A DNA stretch of 9,109 nt from positions 1 to 9,109 of the forward strand of contig CAMZIX010000052.1 in NCBI GenBank assembly GCA_947307375.1. The letters run 5' to 3'. A program made the position numbers and the translations under genes. The first letter of the stretch is position 1; every line of letters begins with the position of its first letter. The notes beneath the pieces are model-generated. The model searched no databases. It was not told the DNA's origin and saw nothing but the letters and a program-made list of their open reading frames with translations. Below are positions 1 to 4,603 of this stretch, piece after piece. Source of the stretch: an uncultured Clostridia bacterium (lineage in GTDB: Bacteria; Bacillota_A; Clostridia; Oscillospirales; Oscillospiraceae).

Positions 1-392
1 TCGCCGATGATATCCGAGCCATGCCCATGGGGATGCAGACCATGATCTCCGAGGGACAGGGCGGCATCTCCGGCGGCCAGAAGCAGCGGCTGATGATCGC
101 TCGCGCCGTGGCGCCCAAGCCGAAGATTCTGATGTTTGACGAGGCGACCTCGGCCCTGGACAACAAGACGCAGAAGCAGGTATCCGACGCGCTGGACGCC
201 CTGAAGTGCACCCGGATCGTGATCGCCCACCGGCTGAGCACCATCCGGCACTGCGACCGGATCCTGGTGCTGGACAAGGGACACATCATCGAGGACGGCA
301 GCTACGACGAGCTGATCGCGAAAAACGGCTTCTTCGCGGCGCTGGTGGCCAAGCAAAGACTTGACACCGAAGAGACGGATGCGGTAAAATAA
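1..392 (+). CDS. NHLP/NHLM-type bacteriocin export ABC transporter, ATP-binding domain (3' end only)
   Basis: This is the C-terminal 130 residues of an ABC exporter ATPase; the reading frame is open from base 3 and the start lies upstream of the window. The ABC signature (ISGGQKQR), Walker B with catalytic Glu and D-loop (ILMFDEATSALD) and the switch His (IAHRLSTI) are all present. The Walker A motif and the membrane domain are outside the window. The stretch AMPMGMQTMISEG just before the signature, together with SALDNKTQ, is from memory characteristic of the 'NHLPM bacteriocin system ABC transporter, ATP-binding protein' family (TIGR03797). Members of that family usually work beside a peptidase-containing sister transporter (TIGR03796) that cleaves double-glycine leaders. 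Two double-glycine-leader genes follow in this window, which supports an exporter role at the cytoplasmic membrane. Assignment as an exporter ATPase is secure; the subfamily is likely. Whether this chain carries its own C39 peptidase cannot be seen. Confidence 0.9.
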   Translation, partial: ADDIRAMPMGMQTMISEGQGGISGGQKQRLMIARAVAPKPKILMFDEATSALDNKTQKQVSDALDALKCTRIVIAHRLSTIRHCDRILVLDKGHIIEDGSYDELIAKNGFFAALVAKQRLDTEETDAVK

Positions 393-421
393 CGACCGTG
401 TGGAAAAGCAGATCAGACCTC

Positions 422-449
422 TTGACAGAGTGTCTTTTCAAATAAGACA
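422..449 (+). promoter_or_regulatory. Possible promoter/operator ahead of the CW_7 peptide gene
   Basis: The 74-nt gap after the exporter contains a perfect TTGACA (422-427). No good -10 element stands at 16-18 nt; the best nearby candidate, TAAGAC at 443-448, has only 15-nt spacing and 3/6 matches. A 6-bp inverted repeat, TGTCTT/AAGACA (431-436 and 444-449, 7-nt loop), overlaps the place where the -10 should be. There is no U-tract, so it is not a terminator. It could be a regulated promoter that needs an activator, or chance. The peptide gene may simply be read from the exporter transcript. Confidence 0.3.
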
Positions 450-466
450 GAAAGGAACTGACGATC

Positions 467-784
467 ATGAGTGACATCATTAAACTGGCTGACGAGACTT
501 TGGAGAACGTATCCGGCGGAATGACCGCCAACCTCAAGGCCGCCTATGCCTGCATCAACGGCGACTACGGCAACGGCGAGGCACGTTTCGCCGCGCTGAG
601 AAAAGCGGGCTTCGACCCGAACGTGGTGCAGGGGCTGGTCAACGACCTGCTCAAGTATGAGAAGGTCGCCAAGGACGTCATCGACGGCAAGTACGGCAAC
701 GGAGACGCTCGCAAGATCGCGCTGGCGAAGGCGGGCTACAACTACGACACCATCCAGAACCTGGTCAACAACATGCTGCTTTAA
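467..784 (+). CDS. Double-glycine-leader secreted protein with two CW_7 (Cpl-7-type) cell-wall-binding repeats
   Basis: Residues 1-18 form a bacteriocin-type double-glycine leader ending LENVSGG, with hydrophobic residues at -12 (L7), -7 (L12) and -4 (V15) relative to cleavage after G18. The predicted mature protein is 87 residues and is almost entirely two tandem copies (about 24-62 and 66-104, 42-residue period) of the CW_7 motif: a helix, then G-(D/K)-YGNG-(E/D)-AR, ALxKAG(F/Y)(D/N), and VxxLVNxxL. CW_7 repeats are known from endolysins such as Cpl-7, where they bind peptidoglycan. Here no lytic domain is attached. An AAGGA Shine-Dalgarno (452-456) precedes the ATG. The exporter lies 74 nt upstream and a terminator follows 8 nt after the stop. 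Export and leader removal by the neighbouring transporter, then binding to the wall of the producer or of other cells, is inferred. The only Cys in the mature part is C29. Confidence 0.87.
   Translation: MSDIIKLADETLENVSGGMTANLKAAYACINGDYGNGEARFAALRKAGFDPNVVQGLVNDLLKYEKVAKDVIDGKYGNGDARKIALAKAGYNYDTIQNLVNNMLL
536..778 (+). repeat. Tandem pair of CW_7 coding repeats
   Basis: Two units of about 117-126 bp code for residues 24-62 and 66-104 of the double-glycine-leader protein. Comparing them, YGNG, AR, AL, KAG and LVN are identical at the protein level, while the DNA has diverged at many third positions. This is an old internal duplication rather than a recent one. Confidence 0.8.
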
Positions 785-792
785 GCAGATGG

Positions 793-831
793 TCCGGCAG
801 CATCATGATTTGATGCTGCCGGATTGCTTTT
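793..831 (+). terminator. Rho-independent terminator after the CW_7 peptide gene
   Basis: CCGGCAGCATCA (794-805) pairs perfectly with TGATGCTGCCGG (811-822) across a 5-nt loop. An added T-A pair (793/823) makes 13 bp. The stem is followed by TTGCTTTT. It begins 8 nt after the stop codon. The T-run is interrupted by GC, so some readthrough into the lipoprotein gene is possible. Confidence 0.85.
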
Positions 832-874
832 GAAAAACGAACAGCCCATCGGAAGGATGGGAGGCGGCGTGCAA

Positions 875-895
875 AGCGGCATGCCGCTCCGGAGG
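875..895 (+). promoter_or_regulatory. 14-bp palindrome abutting the lipoprotein ribosome binding site
   Basis: AGCGGCATGCCGCT (875-888) is a perfect 14-bp palindrome ending 2 nt before the GGAGG Shine-Dalgarno (891-895), which sits 7 nt before the ATG at 903. It could be a protein-binding operator, or a 5-bp RNA hairpin with a CATG loop beside the ribosome site. A weak promoter candidate (TTGAAA 830-835, 17 nt, AAGGAT 853-858) overlaps the preceding terminator tail and is not convincing. Confidence 0.4.
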
Positions 896-902
896 AATTA
901 TC

Positions 903-3266
903 ATGGACAGAAAAACGATTCTTTGTCTGCTGCTTGCTCTGGCGATGGTCTTTTCCCTCGCCGCCTGCGGCGGAACGGCGCCCCAGCCCGCCGAAACTCC
1001 GGCGGCGCAGGAGACCGAGCCGCCTGCCGCTCCGACGGAGCCTGCGGCGACCTCTGCGCCGAGCGGGGAAGGGGATCCGCAGATCCTCGCCCTGTTTCAG
1101 ACCCTGCCTGTCCTGCAGCAGCAGGACGAAGCGCGCGAATGGCGCTACGCGGTGACCGATCTGGATCACAACGGGCGGCTGGAGATGATCGCGGCCTCTC
1201 AGCATCAGGCCGATCGCGCGACGACCCTGAAGGTCTGGGAGCTGAACGAGAAACAGGACGCGCTGATCGAATGTGCGGTCAGGCTCGAGGAAGGAGAGTC
1301 CTTCCCGGACATCCTGTCGGAAAACGCGGATACCTACCACGATCCTGTGTTTGATACCTGGTCGTATCTGTTTTACGACAATATCGTCCTGTCGGAGACC
1401 GAAGCCTACACGGCCAAGTGCTCCGTCATGCTGCACGAGGGGACGCTGAGCTACGAGCCCCACGCCTATCAGCTGGTGTCCGTGCAGGACGGGAAACGCA
1501 TGGTCACCTACCTGGATCTCAACGGCAACGAGATCTCCCCGGAGGCCTTTAACGCCGCCGGCCAGCAGGCTTTTGCCGGCACGGAGAAGAGCAGCAGCAA
1601 CTTTGGCTGGTTCCGTTTTGAGGACGCGAAGGACGTCTCCTGCCTGACGAACAGCTATGCGGTCTTCACCGGCGATCAGACGCCGGACAAGACCAACCCG
1701 CTGCCGCAGCCCCGGCCGATCGGCGAGACGGACTCGAAAGACAGCGACGAGCCCGGCACGGCGCCGCTCTTCCTGTACATCACCAAGAACCCGACCAATG
1801 AGAAGCGGGAAGAGGGCGACACGGCCTACTTCGTGGCGTTCGCCAACATCTATACCTCGCTGAGCTGGACCTTCGTGTCTCCCGACGGCGGAGAGTATTC
1901 GCCGCAGAGCTTCCTCAACAAGTTCCCCGGCATAGAGCTCGACGGCATCTACAGCACGACGCTGAGCATCTCCAAGCTCGGCAAGCAGGCCGACCGCTGG
2001 GGCGCCTACTGCACCTTCAACTACGAGGGACAGACCGCGCGCACCAATACGGCCTATCTCTCCGTGAGCGCCAAGGACAAGCCGACCCCGACGCCGACGC
2101 CGGCTCCCGCGCCCACCGCCGCGCCCACACCGGCTCCCGTTCCGACAGCCTCTCCGACTCCGGGACCGGCGCCCTCCGGCGAGTCGATCGCCAGGGGCGG
2201 CTTCAGCTCGGATACGGGGACTCATCTGAACCTCTGCTGCGACTGGGAGGCCTTCAAGACCGGCGACAACAAGGCCACCGTGAAGATGGACATCAGCATC
2301 CGCACGGCCTCCATCACCCTCAACCGGGTGGAAAACGGCATCCAGCTCAGCCTCGGCGGGCAGACGGCCAGCATGACGCAGCCCGCGCTGGACTATACGG
2401 GCGGCAAGACGACCATTTTCTTCGGCAGCATGAACTTCCCGGTGGATCTGGCTGCGGGCAGCAATGAAATGCAGCTGCATGTGATCTGGAGCTTCAACGG
2501 CAACTACAGCGGCAAGCCGCTGAGCCTGATCGAGTGCGGCGGCGCCATCACGATCCCCGGCGAGCCGGAGCCCACGCCCGCACCGGCACCCGAACCCACG
2601 CCGGAACCGACGCCCGCGCCGACTGCCGAGCCCGAGCCCACGCCGGAACCGACGCCCGAGCCCGAACCCGAACCGATCTACGGTTCGATGGCAGGCATCG
2701 TCCACGACATCCAGGCTGAGCGCTACACGATTGAACTGGCGAACGGTCTTACGGTCACCGTCGATCCGTCTGTGTGCCGTCTGGCCTACGGCACGCTGGC
2801 AGAGGGCTGCAGCTGCACCGTGTACTATGCGGACTACCCCAGCGACGAGACGATCTACCTGGTGGATATCTACGGCGTGACCGAGGGCCTGGATCCCAAT
2901 CCGGGCAAGCTTTCCGTGGTTGGCAGCTATCATGAGATCAACAACCGCGCCATTGAAATCGAAATCAAAGATTCCGAACGCGCCGAAGGCGAATACAAGG
3001 TGACGCTCTCCTGGCCGCAAAGCGATACCGAACGCATCAAATGGGTGTTCTTCGGGTCTTTCAATGCAGAAGGGGAACTAAAATACTCCAACTGCGTCAA
3101 ATCCATCGAGAGGATCGGTGAAGATGGCGAGACCAGCGAGGAGACGGTCTACGAGGACGGCAGCGGCACGCTGCGCTTCGACGAGACGACCGAGCATCTG
3201 AGCTGGCTGGACCAAAAGGAAGACGCCGCATCGGGTCTCGTCTTTGAGAAAACACTGTTACAATAG
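903..3266 (+). CDS. Large modular surface lipoprotein with Ig-like domain and two Pro-rich linkers
   Basis: The N-terminus is a lipoprotein signal peptide: MDRK, a hydrophobic stretch, and lipobox LAAC with the lipidated Cys at 22. A low-complexity tether follows to about residue 58. Residues 60-260 form a globular region with two Ca-loop-like motifs, DLDHNGRLE (D86) and DLNGNE (D205), of a kind common in gut Firmicute lipoproteins. Residues about 289-390 resemble an Ig-like fold (W322 in the first half, GAYC with C370 near the end). A Pro/Thr/Ala linker (394-426) leads to a beta-rich module (427-553; C445, C446, C545). A Pro/Glu/Thr linker (554-591) leads to a C-terminal domain (592-787) that I do not recognise. 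There is no sortase motif and no enzyme active site. It should sit on the outer face of the cytoplasmic membrane with its domains spaced through the wall. It lies between two wall-binding peptide genes and is 12 nt from the LysM gene, so a joint role is plausible but unproven. Confidence 0.85.
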   Translation: MDRKTILCLLLALAMVFSLAACGGTAPQPAETPAAQETEPPAAPTEPAATSAPSGEGDPQILALFQTLPVLQQQDEAREWRYAVTDLDHNGRLEMIAASQHQADRATTLKVWELNEKQDALIECAVRLEEGESFPDILSENADTYHDPVFDTWSYLFYDNIVLSETEAYTAKCSVMLHEGTLSYEPHAYQLVSVQDGKRMVTYLDLNGNEISPEAFNAAGQQAFAGTEKSSSNFGWFRFEDAKDVSCLTNSYAVFTGDQTPDKTNPLPQPRPIGETDSKDSDEPGTAPLFLYITKNPTNEKREEGDTAYFVAFANIYTSLSWTFVSPDGGEYSPQSFLNKFPGIELDGIYSTTLSISKLGKQADRWGAYCTFNYEGQTARTNTAYLSVSAKDKPTPTPTPAPAPTAAPTPAPVPTASPTPGPAPSGESIARGGFSSDTGTHLNLCCDWEAFKTGDNKATVKMDISIRTASITLNRVENGIQLSLGGQTASMTQPALDYTGGKTTIFFGSMNFPVDLAAGSNEMQLHVIWSFNGNYSGKPLSLIECGGAITIPGEPEPTPAPAPEPTPEPTPAPTAEPEPTPEPTPEPEPEPIYGSMAGIVHDIQAERYTIELANGLTVTVDPSVCRLAYGTLAEGCSCTVYYADYPSDETIYLVDIYGVTEGLDPNPGKLSVVGSYHEINNRAIEIEIKDSERAEGEYKVTLSWPQSDTERIKWVFFGSFNAEGELKYSNCVKSIERIGEDGETSEETVYEDGSGTLRFDETTEHLSWLDQKEDAASGLVFEKTLLQ
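2082..2180 (+). repeat. Pro/Thr/Ala-rich linker-coding repeat 1
   Basis: Low-complexity codons CCG/ACG/GCG/CCC encode alternating P-T and P-A pairs (residues 394-426 of the lipoprotein). Such linkers are extended and separate surface domains. This one has almost no acidic residue, unlike the second linker, so the two did not arise by simple duplication of one segment. Confidence 0.8.
2562..2675 (+). repeat. Pro/Glu/Thr-rich linker-coding repeat 2
   Basis: This stretch encodes 38 residues of strictly alternating X-P pairs (with one T-A), rich in Glu (residues 554-591). A 22-nt direct repeat occurs at 2595-2616 and 2637-2658, a 42-bp (14-codon) period. Identical copies of this length favour slippage, so length variation between strains is likely. 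Confidence 0.8.
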
Positions 3267-3278
3267 GAGGTATGAACC

Positions 3279-3479
3279 ATGAATGCTTCTCCCCTGAGCG
3301 ATGAAGTGCTGGAGGAAGTCGTCGGCGGCACGAAGATCCCCTATATCGTGCGCCCCATGGACACGATCGAGTCGATCGCCGAGCGCTTCCACTGCACGGT
3401 AGAGCAGATCTGCCGCTGGAACAATATTCGCAATCCCCAGGAGATCAAAGCCAAGCAGAAGCTGATCATTCGCTTCTGA
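3279..3479 (+). CDS. Double-glycine-leader secreted LysM peptide
   Basis: This 66-residue protein begins with a near-consensus double-glycine leader, LSDEVLEEVVGG (residues 6-17: L at -12, S at -11, L at -7, V at -4). The rest, T18-F66, is one complete LysM domain: YIVRPMDTIESIAERF, then VEQICRWNNI, N52 followed by I56, and KQKLIIRF. LysM binds N-acetylglucosamine-containing polymers such as peptidoglycan. No catalytic domain is attached, so the mature product would be a naked 49-residue wall-binding module with two Cys (C39, C45). The start is set by AGGAGG (3265-3270), 8 nt before the ATG, which overlaps the lipoprotein stop codon; the two genes are surely co-transcribed and probably translationally coupled. 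A strong terminator follows. Export by the double-glycine transporter whose end opens the window is inferred from the shared leader type. Confidence 0.88.
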   Translation: MNASPLSDEVLEEVVGGTKIPYIVRPMDTIESIAERFHCTVEQICRWNNIRNPQEIKAKQKLIIRF

Positions 3480-3485
3480 AAAACG

Positions 3486-3523
3486 AAAAAACCGTGATGA
3501 TTGAACAGCATCACGGTTTTTTT
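3486..3523 (+). terminator. Strong Rho-independent terminator closing block 1
   Basis: CCGTGATG (3492-3499) pairs with CATCACGG (3509-3516) across a 9-nt loop. The stem is extended by six A-T pairs (3486-3491 with 3517-3522) and ends in a run of seven Ts. It begins 7 nt after the LysM stop. The A-run/T-run symmetry would let it act in both directions, but no minus-strand gene needs it. Confidence 0.93.
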
Positions 3524-3580
3524 CGCTTTTTTCACCCTGCCGTTTTTCCGCAAAAAAACGCGAAGAGACAAGACTTCGAA

Positions 3581-3609
3581 TTGAAAAAAACAGGAATATC
3601 TGATAAAAT
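3581..3609 (+). promoter_or_regulatory. SigA-type extended -10 promoter for the partner-switch operon
   Basis: TTGAAA (3581-3586), an exact 17-nt spacer, then TAAAAT (3604-3609), preceded by TG at 3601-3602 (extended -10, TGnTAAAAT). The region is AT-rich against a GC-rich background. Transcription would start near 3616, giving a leader of about 88 nt before the ATG at 3704. A short inverted repeat CGAAG/CTTCG (3561-3565 and 3574-3578) lies directly upstream of the -35 and may be a regulator site. This is the best promoter in the window. Confidence 0.82.
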
Positions 3610-3638
3610 AAATTATTCATAGACGCATGAAATCACAT

Positions 3639-3699
3639 CGGCGGCGCTTCCGCCGCAATTCCCCGTACAGGAGTGACGCATTGATATCAATAAGGAGGG
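3639..3699 (+). promoter_or_regulatory. Leader elements and ribosome binding site of the partner-switch operon
   Basis: Within the presumed 5' leader there is a 6-bp GC hairpin, CGGCGG/CCGCCG (3639-3644 and 3650-3655, 5-nt loop), then a perfect 10-bp palindrome TTGATATCAA (3681-3690), then a strong Shine-Dalgarno AAGGAGGG (3692-3699). I recognise no riboswitch class. The hairpin lacks a T-tract and is not a terminator. Confidence 0.45.
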
Positions 3700-3703
3700 A
3701 AAC

Positions 3704-4228
3704 ATGAAATCAGACATCATCAACATTGACAACCAAGGCTATGGCTTTCAGGATGCTCTGACGCAGACCGAGAAGTCGGCGGTCTTCCGGGACCTCGGCC
3801 AGAAGGAGTCCTTGCAGCTCCAGCTCTGCACAGAGGAAATGCTGAGCCTGGCGCGCAGCGTGACCGGAGAGATGAAGGCCGATTTCTGGCTGGAGAGCGA
3901 AGGAAAGCAGTTCAGGCTGCACCTGTCCACGGAAACGGTCATGGACAAGGAAAAGAGAAACAATCTGATCGCCTCTGCGACCTCCCGCAAAAACGAGGCG
4001 GCAAACAGCTTCCTCGGCAAACTGCGCGACGCTTTCGAAACCGCCATGGTGGCGGAACCGAACAGCGAGATCCCCGACGAGGCGATGGAGGACATGGTCA
4101 ACCGCTCGATCGAGATCCCGGCATGGGACGAGTATGAGCAGTCGATCCTCCGCAAAGTGGCCGATCAGGTGATGATCTCCATTCGCGGCCGTATGGTTGA
4201 TATGACAGTAATCAAATGCTTTGAATAA
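3704..4228 (+). CDS. Degenerate RsbW-like (GHKL-fold) protein, probable non-catalytic partner-switch component
   Basis: This 174-residue soluble protein has no signal or membrane segment. Residues 38-76 (QLQLCTEEMLSLAR... through a strand-rich FRLHLSTET) line up with the N-box and following strands of the RsbW-like domain encoded downstream at 6399-7952 (VAVEEIFVNIAS). Its last 28 residues likewise match the final strands of that domain in pattern. The double Glu is kept (E44, E45) but the Mg-binding Asn is replaced by Leu (L49), and no DxGxG or GxGL nucleotide motifs follow. I therefore infer a GHKL-fold relative of anti-sigma kinases that has lost ATP binding. Residues 80-145 are charged and mostly helical. 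It is the first gene of the operon, 17 nt before a STAS gene, which suggests it binds that STAS protein. I recall similar unnamed proteins beside SpoIIE/STAS genes in other Clostridia; the exact function is unknown. Confidence 0.7.
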   Translation: MKSDIINIDNQGYGFQDALTQTEKSAVFRDLGQKESLQLQLCTEEMLSLARSVTGEMKADFWLESEGKQFRLHLSTETVMDKEKRNNLIASATSRKNEAANSFLGKLRDAFETAMVAEPNSEIPDEAMEDMVNRSIEIPAWDEYEQSILRKVADQVMISIRGRMVDMTVIKCFE

Positions 4229-4245
4229 GTAAGGAGGCCATTATC

Positions 4246-4542
4246 ATGACGATTAACAAAAAGCTGACCGCTTCTTCTCTGGAGATCGCGCTGGAGGGCC
4301 GTCTGGATACGACGACGGCTCCGAAGCTGGAGAAGGAACTGAAGGAATCTCTGAACGGCGTGACCGAGCTGACGCTGGATTTTGAAAAGCTGGACTACAT
4401 TTCCTCGGCCGGCCTGCGTGTGCTGCTCGCGGCCCAGAAGCAGATGAGCAGGCAGGGGAGCATGAAGCTTGTCCATGTGGGTGAGATCATCATGGAGGTT
4501 TTCGAGGTCACCGGGTTCTCCGATATCCTGACCATCGAATGA
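4246..4542 (+). CDS. Stand-alone STAS-domain anti-sigma factor antagonist (SpoIIAA/RsbV-like)
   Basis: This 98-residue protein is a single STAS domain of normal length. The core motif is LDYISSAGLRVLL, where S53 or S54 matches the serine phosphorylated by RsbW/SpoIIAB-type kinases. GRLD near residue 18 and the C-terminal EVFEVTGF helix are also typical. In known systems the unphosphorylated form binds the anti-sigma kinase and frees its target, and a SpoIIE-type phosphatase restores that form. Both partners are encoded next door: the RsbW-like domains at 3704 and in the 6399 fusion, and the phosphatase at 4604. The Shine-Dalgarno AAGGAGG (4231-4237) is strong and lies 8 nt before the ATG, so this should be the most heavily translated gene of the set. 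It shares the YISSAGLRV core with the N-terminal STAS of the 6399 fusion. Confidence 0.93.
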   Translation: MTINKKLTASSLEIALEGRLDTTTAPKLEKELKESLNGVTELTLDFEKLDYISSAGLRVLLAAQKQMSRQGSMKLVHVGEIIMEVFEVTGFSDILTIE

Positions 4543-4603
4543 GAATGAAGCCCCCGCGCGCTCCGATGACTCTCGACGGGGCATACGAAAGGTTTTTCGC
4601 ACT
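4543..4603 (+). promoter_or_regulatory. Intergenic hairpins and weak ribosome binding site before the phosphatase gene
   Basis: The 61-nt gap holds an imperfect hairpin (GCCCC at 4550-4554 with GGGGC at 4578-4582) and a small one (CGAAA 4586-4590 with TTTCG 4595-4599). The second overlaps the only Shine-Dalgarno candidate, AAAGG (4588-4592), 11 nt before the ATG. Weak or masked initiation would keep phosphatase levels below those of the STAS protein. There is no T-tract, so termination is unlikely. Confidence 0.35.

Noticed and set aside
467..784. Considered whether the CW_7 protein is a broken phage endolysin remnant
   Set aside because: It has its own ribosome site, an intact leader matching export signals, both repeats complete, and a terminator right after; there is no trace of a catalytic domain upstream, only the exporter gene.
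824..1354. Plus-strand open frame in another phase overlapping the lipoprotein start
   Set aside because: It lacks a sensible ribosome site and encodes an Arg/Gly-rich string; the lipoprotein frame has the signal peptide and GGAGG.
2082..2675. Pro-rich repeats considered as a possible CRISPR-like or satellite repeat
   Set aside because: The repeats are in frame within a continuous coding sequence, lack unique spacers of fixed size and encode typical surface-protein linkers.
765..3020. Very long minus-strand open frame (751 codons) opposite the lipoprotein gene
   Set aside because: The plus strand here encodes a lipoprotein with signal peptide, lipobox, ribosome site and coherent domains. 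The antisense product is Arg/Gly/Val/His-rich low-complexity without motifs; it is a by-product of high-GC codon use and the Pro-rich repeats.
3258..3620. Minus-strand open frame overlapping the LysM gene and terminator
   Set aside because: It runs through a terminator and promoter on the other strand, has no ribosome site of note and no domain; the LysM gene on the plus strand explains the region.
3681..3707. Possible 8-codon leader ORF starting TTG at 3681 with AGGAG 7 nt upstream and a stop overlapping the ATG at 3704
   Set aside because: The ATGA overlap is tempting for translational coupling, but two of its codons (AGG AGG) are simply the next gene's Shine-Dalgarno, and TTG starts with so short a product cannot be supported from one sequence.
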